From the NCBI GenBank assembly GCA_963720075.1, contig CAVREG010000019.1, positions 1,580,204 to 1,644,203 of the forward strand: 64,000 bases of DNA. The letters run 5' to 3'. This document shows positions 28,155-36,738 of this stretch, one piece after another (position 1 is the first letter of the stretch; every line of letters begins with the position of its first letter). The notes beneath the pieces were generated by a model that saw only the letters and a program-made list of their open reading frames with translations, was not told the origin of the DNA and searched no databases. The translations under genes and the position numbers were made by a program. This DNA comes from PALSA-188 sp963720075 (GTDB taxonomy: Bacteria > Acidobacteriota > Terriglobia > Terriglobales > Acidobacteriaceae).

Positions 28155-29152
28155 CTCAATGGAATGACGCTGATAAGTTCCGGTTTCTCTCCCTTCACCC
28201 GCACCGGATTCTGCAGAGCGCGACCAAAGCCCTCAAATTTGATTTTCATTACATCTCCGTCGGCAAGCTGAACTCCTTCGCCAAAACTTAGGCAGTCCGC
28301 TCCCATGAAATGCACGTGCACATCTCCCAGCCTCCGGTGAGACTCAAACTTGAAATGATGGTGTTCGATATTCTGCAAGTTGTGGCACATTTCAGCTTCA
28401 CCAGTACGAATTTTCTTCGACCACAGCACACTGTCGGCACGCTCGATAATTACTTCGCCCGGCACGGATTGAAATTCAGGGTCCGTCACCAGTTCGGGAC
28501 CGAGTGCGCAAGTGCGTAGCTTCGAGCCCGCGAGGTTCAAGTAATTGCGCTTCTCGAAACGATGATCGGAAAATTCGTTGCCAACGGCCATTCCAATTCG
28601 GCGTGGTTGACCGTCGGCATCAATGAAATATATGCCGGCGATCTCTGCTTCCTCGCCGCCATCTTCGGCGTGCGACGGCACATCCAGCGCTTCGTTATGC
28701 GCGCGGAGCGTGGTTCCGGTGCCCTTGTAAAACCACTCCGGAGGAGTCCCAATGGCTCCGGATGCCGGGCGGCCTCCTTCCACTCCCCAGCGAAACATCC
28801 TCATGCTGTCGGTAACATCCTCGGTGATCGCGGCATGCATTGTCTGCCGATCTCTAGCGCTTCCCAGGTGCGTGAGACCGGTTCCGGAAACCATGCACCG
28901 TGCGGGATCCTTCGGATGGTCAATCGGCGGCAGCACTCGCCACTCCGACTTGCCGTTGTAGATCGGATCATAATCGAGTTGATCGCCGGTAACTCTCTGT
29001 CGGGCAGCCTCGGTCAGCGTTACGTTGCTGGAAATAGCCAACTCGGCCAATGAATAGATCGAGGCACAATCTCGCAGAAGTCGCAGATGCGGTTCGTCCA
29101 CCAGCGCAACAGCGCGAGTATCGCCCCTCCTAATTTGAATAAGTCTCTCCAT
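28151..29152 (-). CDS. AraD1/GguC-type fumarylacetoacetate-hydrolase-superfamily protein
   Basis: 333 residues. The region GTGLTHLGSARDRQ and the metal-site residues around EAEIAGIYFIDADGQPRRIGMAVGNEFSDH are typical of the FAH superfamily, and the full pattern fits the AraD1 (GguC) group that occurs with pentose and deoxy-sugar-acid operons. Members act on 2-keto-3-deoxy sugar acids or related acylpyruvates. Here it follows a sugar-acid dehydratase by 23 bases, so it probably handles that enzyme's keto-deoxy product. It overlaps the next gene by 4 bases. Confidence 0.8.
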   Translation of the reverse strand: MERLIQIRRGDTRAVALVDEPHLRLLRDCASIYSLAELAISSNVTLTEAARQRVTGDQLDYDPIYNGKSEWRVLPPIDHPKDPARCMVSGTGLTHLGSARDRQTMHAAITEDVTDSMRMFRWGVEGGRPASGAIGTPPEWFYKGTGTTLRAHNEALDVPSHAEDGGEEAEIAGIYFIDADGQPRRIGMAVGNEFSDHRFEKRNYLNLAGSKLRTCALGPELVTDPEFQSVPGEVIIERADSVLWSKKIRTGEAEMCHNLQNIEHHHFKFESHRRLGDVHVHFMGADCLSFGEGVQLADGDVMKIKFEGFGRALQNPVRVKGEKPELISVIPLR

Positions 29153-29175
29153 AAATCAAAATTACAGAACGCGAA

Positions 29176-30348
29176 TCATCCGGTGACATTGAAGTTTTCA
29201 AGCGCCTTCTCGTTGATCGTCAAGCCTAGTCCCGGGACATTTTCATCCAGATCAACGAACCCGTCTTTCGCTTTCGGCTCGCCGTTGAAGATGTACCAGA
29301 ACAATTCGTTGCCAACCTCAACATCAACCAACGGGAAGTATTCGGCCATAGGCGAATTCAGACTTGCCATCACCACGTGATAATTGTGCATTTGACCGCC
29401 GTGAGGAATGACTGGGACGGAATAAGCCTCCGCCAGGGCAGCGATTTTGCGAGCTTGCGTGATGCCGCCGACGCGATTGGTATCGAATTGGACGTAGTCG
29501 AGCCCGCGAGCCTGAAGCAAATCACGAAAACCATGCAACGTGAATTCGTGCTCGCCCCCGGCAATGGGAATTCGCCCATAGGACTTCAACTCGGCATAAC
29601 CGTGGACGTCGTCGGGAATGACGGGTTCCTCCAGCCAGCGCAAATGAAATGGTTCCAGTAGTGGTAGCATCCGCTTGGCATAATCGAGAGTCCAGCCCAT
29701 GTAGGCGTCTGCCATGACATCAATCTCATCACCGACCGCCTTCCGCACAGTACGAACAATATTGATGTTGCGTTGCATTCCCGCAACCCCGTCAGTGGGC
29801 CCCCAACCGAAGCGCAGCTTCATCGCCTTGTATCCTTCATCTTTGTAGCGCTTGGCTTCGGCTGCCAACTCACTCAATTCCACGCTGTACAAACGGCTAG
29901 CGTAGACCGGAATCCGTGGCTTCGTCCTTCCTCCCAGTAACCGATAGACCGGCTGCTTCGCGGACTTGCCGAGAAGGTCCCACAGCGCAATATCCACGGC
30001 GCTGATGGCGGCCATGCCAATACCTTTGCGGCCGAACGCTATCGTCTTGCGATACATGTGTTGCCAAAGGAATTCGATGTCCCAGGGATCGGCGCCAATC
30101 AAGATCGGCTTCAGATACAAATCAATCACTTGCTTGGTCACTTGCGGCGCTAGCGCTGCGTTCCCGATTCCAACTGTGCCGTCATCGGTAAAAATCTCCA
30201 CCACAAGCCAGCCATGGAAAGTGAACGTTCGCATGGAAGCTTCAGGAAGCGCCAGCAGATCCATTGGATTAGTACAGAAGTGCGGAGGCAACGGAACTGT
30301 CTTGCCGCGCCATTCCACCACTCGGGTACGAATTTCTTTAATCTTCAA
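29176..30348 (-). CDS. Enolase-superfamily sugar-acid dehydratase, L-rhamnonate dehydratase-like
   Basis: 390 residues of the mandelate racemase/muconate lactonising enzyme superfamily. The N-terminal CTNPMDLLALPEAS resembles the TPM loop of rhamnonate dehydratase. The metal ligands appear as DVMADAYMGW, WLEEPVIPDD and AGGEHEFTL, and the catalytic histidine segment is VIPHGGQMHNYHV. It should remove water from a sugar acid to give a 2-keto-3-deoxy acid. Genes on both sides (permease, AraD1 protein, beta-hydroxyacid dehydrogenase) fit non-phosphorylating L-rhamnose or L-fucose-type acid breakdown. It overlaps the upstream permease gene by 4 bases. Confidence 0.85.
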   Translation of the reverse strand: MKIKEIRTRVVEWRGKTVPLPPHFCTNPMDLLALPEASMRTFTFHGWLVVEIFTDDGTVGIGNAALAPQVTKQVIDLYLKPILIGADPWDIEFLWQHMYRKTIAFGRKGIGMAAISAVDIALWDLLGKSAKQPVYRLLGGRTKPRIPVYASRLYSVELSELAAEAKRYKDEGYKAMKLRFGWGPTDGVAGMQRNINIVRTVRKAVGDEIDVMADAYMGWTLDYAKRMLPLLEPFHLRWLEEPVIPDDVHGYAELKSYGRIPIAGGEHEFTLHGFRDLLQARGLDYVQFDTNRVGGITQARKIAALAEAYSVPVIPHGGQMHNYHVVMASLNSPMAEYFPLVDVEVGNELFWYIFNGEPKAKDGFVDLDENVPGLGLTINEKALENFNVTG

Positions 30349-31634
30349 ATCACTCCTTCATAGCGTAATTTTGATGGAATCAGCAAAGGTCCAACCATCG
30401 GAATCGTGATGAGAATCACAAGCAGAGCAATCACGTGAAACGTTCCGGCTAGCGTGAAAACGATGCCATAGCCAAAGCCATGGTCGAGCAAATAGCCTAC
30501 CAGTTGCCCAAAGGCAATGCCGCCCATCGCTCCGCCGAAACCCACCAGTCCCGCGACCGAGCCTACGACGCTGCGGGGAAACAAATCCGCCGGCAAAACC
30601 ATTACCAGAGTTGACCACGATTGCTGGCCAAAGTACGCGAGGCTGAATATCGCCAGCGCCCACGAAATGCGCACGTGCGGAACAAGCAGGATAGACGGCA
30701 TGACTGCGGCACTCAGGCCGAGCGCAATTTTACGCGCTGCGCCGAGGGAAAAACTGCGCTGCACCAGGTAGCTTGAGAAACTTCCGCCAACCAGGCAACC
30801 GATTCCCGCCGCAGCATAAGGAATCCATGCGAGCGCGCCCACACTCTTGATATCGAATCCGCGCGCGTCGTAAAGATATTTCGGCAGCCAGAAAAGATAG
30901 AAATACCATGCTGCATCGCTCAGAAATTTCGCGATTACCAATCCCCATGCCTCGCGAATCCCAAGCAATCTTAACCAAGGAAGTTTCTCCCCCGAAATAG
31001 CGGACTGCGCGGCAGATTGTATGTGTTCGCGTTCGCCGGCGCTCAGCGCCGGATGCTCTTCCGGCGGGAAATAAGTCATTCTCCACCACAATGTCCAAAG
31101 CAGCCCGATCGCAGCCGTCAGGAAAAAAATCCATCGCCAATTCGCATATATAAGGATGACCGCAATCAGCGGTGGCGCGGCGACTGCCCCCACGGCAGTG
31201 CCGGCATTGATGATGCCCATAGCTGTGGCGCTCTCATCAATAGGAAACCATTCCGCGACTACTCGCGTTGCTGCTGGGAATCCACCTCCTTCCCCCATTC
31301 CGAGCAGGAATCGGCTCACCATTAACATGGCAAAACTTGTCGCAAAGCCGTGGCTCAGGCAAGCCAACGACCAAAACAGCATGATCAAGGTGAAACCACG
31401 GCGCGTGCCCAATGCGTCAGTCAGCTTGCCACCGCCCGCATACATGAAAGCATAGGAAAGCAGGAAGGCTGATTGCAGGTAGGAAAACTGCTGGTTGGAA
31501 AGCGGGATGTCTCTTCCGATTGCTTTGATTGCGACCGGAAGAGTCTGGCGATCTAGATAACTGATGGCGATGGCCCCGCTCACTAGAATCGCCATACGCC
31601 AACGCAGCATTGATGTCTCTCTCCGTGCCACCAA
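30345..31634 (-). CDS. MFS permease of the anion:cation symporter group (sugar-acid transporter)
   Basis: 429 residues with twelve predicted membrane spans. SYLDRQTLPVAIKAIGRDI near the N-terminus and GMGEGGGFPAATRVVAEWF are typical of the ACS family (ExuT, GudP and relatives), which import hexuronates and aldarates. The distribution of charged loops and the FPPEEHPALS linker also fit. It is the first gene of the three-enzyme sugar-acid unit and lies 21 bases after the GH127 stop, so a single transcript from the GH127 promoter is possible. Confidence 0.87.
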   Translation of the reverse strand: MVARRETSMLRWRMAILVSGAIAISYLDRQTLPVAIKAIGRDIPLSNQQFSYLQSAFLLSYAFMYAGGGKLTDALGTRRGFTLIMLFWSLACLSHGFATSFAMLMVSRFLLGMGEGGGFPAATRVVAEWFPIDESATAMGIINAGTAVGAVAAPPLIAVILIYANWRWIFFLTAAIGLLWTLWWRMTYFPPEEHPALSAGEREHIQSAAQSAISGEKLPWLRLLGIREAWGLVIAKFLSDAAWYFYLFWLPKYLYDARGFDIKSVGALAWIPYAAAGIGCLVGGSFSSYLVQRSFSLGAARKIALGLSAAVMPSILLVPHVRISWALAIFSLAYFGQQSWSTLVMVLPADLFPRSVVGSVAGLVGFGGAMGGIAFGQLVGYLLDHGFGYGIVFTLAGTFHVIALLVILITIPMVGPLLIPSKLRYEGVI

Positions 31635-31655
31635 ACTGCATGTGACGGACTAAAA

Positions 31656-33764
31656 CTAACTGCGCACGTAAGGAACCCAGACCTGCATGGGAGTCGGCTG
31701 GCGATTTGCCCACGCATAGTATGGGATCAGCGTCAGATCCTCCGGCCGCGTTTTCCTTGCGCTGAAGCTCGCCTCCGAGTACAGAGCTTCCTGCGAGGAT
31801 GAAACCTCGTATGCCGCCCCTTTGTGATGCAGAACCTCCACGCCGTCGAGCAGATCGTTCTTGTACTCGGACTGGAACTCGTTGCCCGGCTTCTGTTCGA
31901 CAGCTATAGAAAGGTCGGAAAGCGAATTTCCGTTCGCTTGGTCAATCTGTTCCATACAGTAAATGATCGGACCGCGCTGCACTGCAACTCGTCCCGTATC
32001 TTCCGCCACTCGCGGATTGGAGGCAACGATTTCCGCCGTCATCGGAAAACTAAGACTAACCGTGTCGCCGGGCTTCCATCGGCGCTGAATGGGCAAGTAT
32101 TGACCAGCATCCTCCGCGGCAACAGTTTTTCCATTCACGGCGACGCTGGCATGTCTAGCCCAGCCGGGAATCCTAACGTGCAAAGTGAAGTCCGCCGCTT
32201 GAGCGGGCGAAATGGTGAGTTGCACTTCTCCGCTCCATGGATAGTTCGTCCTCTGCTGAATCTTGAGCGGAGTTCCATTCTCCAGATGCCAATCCAGAAC
32301 AGAGTTGTCATAAAGATGCACGTACACTCCGTCTTTACTGGTGCCGTAAAAGTAGCCCGGGAGAGAAGCGAAAGTGCGTTCAAGATTTGGCGGGCAGCAG
32401 GTCGTGTCATACCAGGGATTGCGAATGTTAGGGCTTCCGCGAAAGCCATCAAAAGCTGACGGGTCGAAAGCCAGGGGATTGCGATAGCAATAAGTGGTTC
32501 CATCGAGCGACATGCCGGAATTGATTCCGTTATAGAGAGCGCGCTCGATCACATCAGTAAAGCGCGCCTCTCCGCTGGCGGCCAACATGCGCCAGTTCCA
32601 CATCATGTTGCCTATCGCCGCGCAACTTTCGCCATATGCCTGCGCGTTCGGTAGTTCGTACGGCTCGCCAAACGATTCACCCTGGCTGCGCGCGCCAACT
32701 CCTCCGGTGATGTACATCTGTCGCTTGCTTAGGTCATCCCAAAGCACGTTGAGCGTCTTCCAATATGCCGGATCGCCGGTTTCCAGGTAATAATCGGTCG
32801 CGCCGCAGCACGCATACATGGCCCGAACGGCGTGTCCTTCGAGCTTGGTGCGGGAAGTAAACGGAATTCCGCAGAACATGTATACGATCGCCCGGGGCTC
32901 CAGTGGCACACGCTCATCTCCATGCAGGATATAGCCCGCGAGATCAACATACTGGCGCTTGCCCGTCGTACGATAGAGTTCAATCAGCGACATCTCAATT
33001 TCCGGGTGGCCAGCAATAATCGGCTTCTGGTTCGCTCCGGGGCCGTAATTTGGAATCAAGAAATTGTCCACGAACTTCTGGCCCGCCTCTAGCAGAGTCG
33101 CGTCCCCGGTCGCGCGATAATAGGCGACTGCCGCTTGCAGCATGTGGCCAAGGCAGTAGAGTTCATGGCCGACTTCCTGAGTGTGAGGGAGCATCCTCTG
33201 GGGAACACGGTCGCCTTGAAAATACGTGTTCAAATATCCGCTGGGTTCCTGCACTGCGACAACTTCCCGAATCATTGATTGAGTCACCTGATGCAACTCA
33301 GGCCTGTCGCCGGATTGCAAAGCCCAGCCCACGGCTTCAGTCCACTTGTAGATATCAGAATCGGAGTAATAAGGACCGATTTGCGGGGCGGAGCTTTTTC
33401 CTACCAGGCGTCGGAAGTTATCCATGCGGCCATGTTCTTCAAGTTCGACACGCATCGTCGGAATGCTGCGCTCTACATTGGTCTTTCGGCGCTTGGACCA
33501 AAAGCCCTCCTCGATGGTGACAGCGCGAACGGGCACAGAATGCAGCTTCGCATAGGGCGAGTTCGCGAGGTTCAGCACGCCTTGATCTCGCCATGGCAAT
33601 AATCCGGTGGCAGAATTAATCTCCGCCGCGTTCATTCCCGCGGAATATGCTTGAGGGCTCCCAAGCGCGAAAGAAAGAGCTGGCCGAGCCACAAGCGAAG
33701 CCGCAGTTGATGACGCCATAGTGGAAAGAAACCGCCGCCGAGACAACCCTTTTTTAAAATTCAT
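31656..33764 (-). CDS. Tat-exported GH127 beta-L-arabinofuranosidase-like enzyme
   Basis: 702 residues. The twin-arginine signal SRRRFLSTMASSTAASL lies at residues 8-24. The catalytic domain has GHELYCLGHMLQAAVAYY, the glutamate-bearing region ESFGEPYELPNAQAYGESCAA, and TTCCPPNLER, where the cysteines serve as zinc ligands and nucleophile in GH127 enzymes. A C-terminal beta-sandwich (FTLHVRIPGWARHASVAVNG) follows. The family cleaves beta-L-arabinofuranosides, including hydroxyproline-linked arabinosides of plant extensins. A second GH127 is at 46661. The upstream region contains a LacI-type operator and a gene remnant. Confidence 0.88.
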   Translation of the reverse strand: MNFKKGLSRRRFLSTMASSTAASLVARPALSFALGSPQAYSAGMNAAEINSATGLLPWRDQGVLNLANSPYAKLHSVPVRAVTIEEGFWSKRRKTNVERSIPTMRVELEEHGRMDNFRRLVGKSSAPQIGPYYSDSDIYKWTEAVGWALQSGDRPELHQVTQSMIREVVAVQEPSGYLNTYFQGDRVPQRMLPHTQEVGHELYCLGHMLQAAVAYYRATGDATLLEAGQKFVDNFLIPNYGPGANQKPIIAGHPEIEMSLIELYRTTGKRQYVDLAGYILHGDERVPLEPRAIVYMFCGIPFTSRTKLEGHAVRAMYACCGATDYYLETGDPAYWKTLNVLWDDLSKRQMYITGGVGARSQGESFGEPYELPNAQAYGESCAAIGNMMWNWRMLAASGEARFTDVIERALYNGINSGMSLDGTTYCYRNPLAFDPSAFDGFRGSPNIRNPWYDTTCCPPNLERTFASLPGYFYGTSKDGVYVHLYDNSVLDWHLENGTPLKIQQRTNYPWSGEVQLTISPAQAADFTLHVRIPGWARHASVAVNGKTVAAEDAGQYLPIQRRWKPGDTVSLSFPMTAEIVASNPRVAEDTGRVAVQRGPIIYCMEQIDQANGNSLSDLSIAVEQKPGNEFQSEYKNDLLDGVEVLHHKGAAYEVSSSQEALYSEASFSARKTRPEDLTLIPYYAWANRQPTPMQVWVPYVRS

Positions 33765-33883
33765 AGATCACCGTCCAATACTCTTTGTACTTTGCCCATC
33801 ATGTCATCGCGATCATCATCACTGATCGCGATCATCGTCACTGAATGAGCGGCGCAAGTTTGCGCAAACTTCGGACTTATGCC

Positions 33884-34031
33884 GGAAATCTGACAATGTT
33901 TTGATGCCGACATTGTTCGGCGATGCAAAGGTATTCGTCGCATCCAAATTCGGTCCGTTCACTTCGAATAGATCGCTGCTTGCGGGCATGGTAAATCCTT
34001 CGACGACGATTTCTTCCGGTACGTCGGACGT
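33884..34031 (-). pseudogene. Possible C-terminal remnant of an alpha-L-arabinofuranosidase-like gene
   Basis: In one minus-strand frame, bounded by stops just upstream, this reads EEIVVEGFTMPASSDLFEV followed by NGPNLDATNTFASPNNVG. The N-x-F-x-x-P-x-x-V pattern is the usual end of GH51-type arabinofuranosidases. Nothing of the catalytic domain remains. It sits directly beside the LacI-type palindrome, as if a deletion had joined a promoter to the end of a lost gene. The match is by eye and weak. Confidence 0.3.
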
Positions 34032-34033
34032 TT

Positions 34034-34047
34034 AGCAAACGTTTGCT
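34034..34047. promoter_or_regulatory. LacI-type operator palindrome upstream of GH127
   Basis: AGCAAACGTTTGCT is a perfect 14-bp palindrome with the central CG of LacI/CcpA-type sites. Near copies lie before the TonB receptor (44568) and before the second GH127 (46564). On the minus-strand side, GGATATAATATATGG at 34107-34121 supplies an AT-rich promoter-like stretch. Confidence 0.6.
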
Positions 34048-34285
34048 GGCCTTGTTCAAAAAAACGAGTGGTTCCCAGCCCCTTCAAAGTCCTTAGCTCT
34101 CCCGATGGATATAATATATGGCGAGGGCAGATATTCCAGCCAGTAATAAAACCATGTCAAGCGGAGTGACTTTTGCTTCTCCTTTGCCGGGCTCGAACAA
34201 TAGGTAACGTTTACTGTCGGAATTGTACAGTTAACCACCTCTGGTCGCCAATTTTCGAAATTATCACCTTCACAAACCAAGTGCT

Positions 34286-34552
34286 TTATTCCTCGTGGGT
34301 CGGGCGGTCTCCGAATTTCTTCTGTAGCTGTGCGATCTGCGCGTCGGTCGCATCAGGGGATCGCCATTCTTGCCGCCATGAAATGTCTTCTGGAGAATAC
34401 CCAGAGGATTGCTCAACCTCTTTGACGATGGTCAGAAGTCGATCTGAGGGCGGCGGTATTAGCTTTTCAGTGTGACCGTAAAAATAGAAAGTGCCTAACA
34501 TCCAGCCCGATGGGGTAAGGTGGTATTCCCGTTCGTACCGATCATAAGACAT
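34286..34552 (-). CDS. Hypothetical protein (88 aa)
   Basis: Not recognised. The product begins MSYDRYEREYHLTPSGWMLG, is hydrophilic and has no membrane segment or motif I know. The C-terminal half (ATDAQIAQLQKKFGDR) is predicted helical. It follows the gene at 34562 by 9 bases on the same strand, so they are probably co-transcribed. Amino-acid composition is gene-like. Both belong to an accessory block next to an IS1595-type transposase. Confidence 0.5.
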   Translation of the reverse strand: MSYDRYEREYHLTPSGWMLGTFYFYGHTEKLIPPPSDRLLTIVKEVEQSSGYSPEDISWRQEWRSPDATDAQIAQLQKKFGDRPTHEE

Positions 34553-34561
34553 GTGTTCATT

Positions 34562-34873
34562 TTAGCGTTTTTTCTTTCCCGGCATTTGCGCGATCTTGTT
34601 CGGTGATGGGATGATTGGCTCTGGAGTGCGTAAATTCTCCGGCAACATTGCGCGAATCTGCTCTCTAGTTTTTCCTGTCTCCTTCTTTAGCAATTCCCAC
34701 AATCCGTCTACCAAGACATCGTTGAGTCGAACGCGGGTTCGGAAACCCTCATCACTACCTGCCTCTCTGGCGATGGCAATTTGATGCCAAGCTTCATACT
34801 CTTCGCGCGATAGCCGGACCGTGGTTCCCTTTGCGTTCTTAGGAACGTGTGGCTCTTTAGGCACCCGAATCAA
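34562..34873 (-). CDS. Hypothetical protein, possibly ribbon-helix-helix-like (103 aa)
   Basis: The N-terminal KGTTVRLSREEYEAWHQIAIA resembles the strand-helix start of ribbon-helix-helix DNA-binding proteins. The rest (LVDGLWELLKKETGKTREQI) is helical with a basic proline-rich tail. The gene lies beside a promoter region full of repeated ACGTTCTGACGT boxes, so it may bind them and repress itself; that is inference. I could not assign a known family. Confidence 0.55.
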   Translation of the reverse strand: MIRVPKEPHVPKNAKGTTVRLSREEYEAWHQIAIAREAGSDEGFRTRVRLNDVLVDGLWELLKKETGKTREQIRAMLPENLRTPEPIIPSPNKIAQMPGKKKR

Positions 34874-34888
34874 CTTTCTTATTGACGC

Positions 34889-34941
34889 ACGTTCTGACGT
34901 TGTGACATTGTAACGTCATAACGTTCTGACGTCACAACGTC
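34889..34941. promoter_or_regulatory. Repeat-rich regulatory region between divergent genes
   Basis: ACGTTCTGACGT occurs at 34889-34900 and again at 34921-34932, exactly 32 bases apart (about three helical turns). GACGTTGTGAC (34896-34906) and GTCACAACGTC (34931-34941) form a perfect 11-bp inverted repeat across the same stretch. It lies between the minus-strand gene ending at 34873 and the plus-strand gene at 35008, so it could control both. Co-operative binding of one regulator at spaced sites is the simplest reading. Confidence 0.65.
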
Positions 34942-35007
34942 AAGATGGGACTGAATTTTAGACCTTCGATCTGGTAGCGTGTACAGTTAGTTTTAGGGAG
35001 CTACGCC

Positions 35008-35199
35008 ATGACGAAGAAAAAAGGACCGCAAATGGCAAACGCAAACCCCGCACTGGACGCCTTGACTAAGGAATTCGATGCACTAATTGAGGGCGCGGCA
35101 GATAAGGTTGATGAAGCGGAATTGGCCGAACGGGAACGAAAGGCCGATGCGTTTATTGAGGGTGTGCGCGAGCGAGCTTCGCGTCGTGAAAGAGCTTAG
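35008..35199 (+). CDS. Small acidic hypothetical protein (63 aa)
   Basis: Unrecognised. A highly charged helical protein (DALTKEFDALIEGAADKVDEAEL) rich in Ala, Glu and Lys, with no membrane segment. AGGGAG lies about 8 bases before the ATG, which supports translation. The last 47 bases overlap the convergent gene at 35153. It is read away from the repeat-rich region and may be controlled by it. Small size and charge would suit an antitoxin or DNA-mimic, but nothing proves that. Confidence 0.5.
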   Translation: MTKKKGPQMANANPALDALTKEFDALIEGAADKVDEAELAERERKADAFIEGVRERASRRERA

Positions 35200-35365
35200 C
35201 AATACGTTTCTGCTGCTCTTCAGACACCTTGGGATCGATTAGCTTAGCCAAGGTAATGACGTCATCTTCGTTTCCGAATTCGAGGAGCATCGGCAACTTG
35301 CGTTTGACTTGGTACCAAGTGGGTCGCTGCTCTGAGTTGTCATTAGAGTCATTCCCCTTTAGCAT
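35153..35365 (-). CDS. Hypothetical protein (70 aa)
   Basis: Unrecognised. The sequence PTWYQVKRKLPMLLEFGNED and LAKLIDPKVSEEQQKRIAKL looks like a compact helical domain with gene-like composition. The Shine-Dalgarno-like GGAGAG lies directly against the ATG, which is poor spacing, so the start is uncertain. It overlaps the end of the small plus-strand gene and lies just downstream of the transposase on the same strand. Confidence 0.45.
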   Translation of the reverse strand: MLKGNDSNDNSEQRPTWYQVKRKLPMLLEFGNEDDVITLAKLIDPKVSEEQQKRIAKLFHDAKLARAHPQ

Positions 35366-35431
35366 CTCTCCGCAAATAACCTCTGCGCCAGTGCCTAAAG
35401 AGGTGCATTTGCGTTTTGTATTTGCCTGAAT

Positions 35432-36397
35432 CTAGGCCGAAGCGCTTTTTGGTTCCCGTAGTGTCAACCTCTTCCCTTCGATTCCTTTCAACATCAGTAA
35501 GGTGCGCTCCGAATCGTTTACCTTGCGATGGTTGTACCTAAAATCAAACTCATTCAAGTATTGCTGCAAGTACCCGCGACCCCAGTGGCGATAGGTTCCG
35601 AACACGCCGCGTCGGACTAATCCAAAAAATCCCTCAACGGTGTTCGCTGTAATGTGACGCCGATTCTCGTAGCGGGAATATTCCTTCTTGCTGTGGGTGA
35701 CTACATCGTGACTCGGAAAATCTTCGTGCATGTAGTGGTAGACAGTTGCTTCGTCGGTTTGGATCGTGGTGCCGACTTCGACATGCTCTTTCATGATCGG
35801 CCTGATGTTATTTAGCGTCACGCGCTCCACGTGAAACGAGCGTACACGGCTGCCCTTATCGCTACGCTCCATCAAGGAGACAATGGGACGTTTTTTGCTT
35901 TCAGCACCAAGCACTCCGGCCCTGCCGCGCTCCTTCGGTCCGATCCAAACTTCGTCAACTTCCACCACTCCCCGTAGCTTTTCAATCATGCCGTGTTGTG
36001 ACATTGCGAAACGCAGGCGATGCGTCATGAACCACGTGCTCTTATAACTAATTCCAGTCATGCGGTGGATTTGGTGAGACGACATCCCTTTCTTGCTGGC
36101 ACAAAGCAGGTACGAGACAAGAAGCCAGCGATGGAGCGGTATATGGCTGTCCTCGAAAACGGTGCCAACGGTGACGCTGAATTGTTCGCAGCATCCGTAG
36201 CACTTCCAGACACCCTTACGGACAGGTTTCTTCGAATCAGGACGTGCCTTGAGTTGACCCGCATTGCCGATCTCCCCACAGTGGGGACACACCGGACCTT
36301 CGGGCCAGCGAACAGCTTCAAGCAGTTTTCTTGCGTTCTCTTCATCGCCGATTTTCTCAATAAGCTTTAAAAGATTAAGGCTAGGAGTCTCGTTCAT
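35432..36397 (-). mobile_element. IS1595-family (ISXO2-like) transposase
   Basis: 321 residues from ATG 36397; the open frame extends further to 36511 but without similarity. The N-terminal zinc ribbon shows CPHCGE and CYGCCEQF. The catalytic core has VEVDEVWIGPKERG, IQTDEATVYHYMHED, then HITANTVEGFFGLVRRGVFGTYRHW and YLNEFDFRYNHRKV, the standard end of the family. All catalytic carboxylate/asparagine positions appear intact, so it may be active. Terminal inverted repeats could not be identified by eye, so the element ends are undefined. It marks this block as mobile. Confidence 0.88.
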
Positions 36398-36589
36398 TAT
36401 CGACTTGCCTTTTCTCGCAGAGCAGGCCGATAATGTGATTGACAGTCGGCATTGCGGCTTACCCCGCGTGTCGGTTGGCCCCGACTCCTGCTGAAACAGA
36501 AGCCGGGGCATTGTTTAGGTTGAGGGTTAACAACTAGCGATTCGAGAGATTATGGTGGTGGTGGCGGCATTGCTATTCACCTGCTTTCT

Positions 36590-36621
36590 GGGCCAGTCTG
36601 GGTGCACTTCCCGGCTGGCCC
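36590..36621. repeat. Hairpin in the gap between the transposase and the next gene
   Basis: GGGCCAG (36590-36596) and CTGGCCC (36615-36621) form a 7-bp stem. The gap 36398-36738 holds this hairpin, the regulatory palindrome at 36691 and no gene I can support. Confidence 0.4.
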
Positions 36622-36653
36622 TTCTCACTGGGAGCAATATATCAGATGGCAAT

Positions 36654-36705
36654 GCATTAGTCCAATAACTTTTATCAAAATATTACTATTGCATTAGCCT
36701 AATGC
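36654..36705. promoter_or_regulatory. Palindromic operator-like site upstream of the 36739 gene
   Basis: GCATTAGCCTAATGC (36691-36705) is a perfect palindrome; the half site GCATTAG is repeated at 36654-36660. The intervening sequence is very AT-rich, as in a promoter. The palindrome ends 33 bases before the start codon, a place suited to autorepression by the winged-helix-like protein encoded next. Confidence 0.55.
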
Positions 36706-36738
36706 GAATGGTAGTCTCTTGGCTGGAGGAAGCATCCA

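Noticed and set aside
34056..34280. Minus-strand 74-codon frame upstream of the GH127 gene
   Set aside because: It covers the promoter-like AT-rich stretch and ends in a region better explained by control sites and a gene remnant.
36552..36668. 38-codon plus-strand frame with a hydrophobic start that looks like a lipoprotein signal
   Set aside because: Runs through a GC hairpin, is very short, and has no ribosome-binding site.
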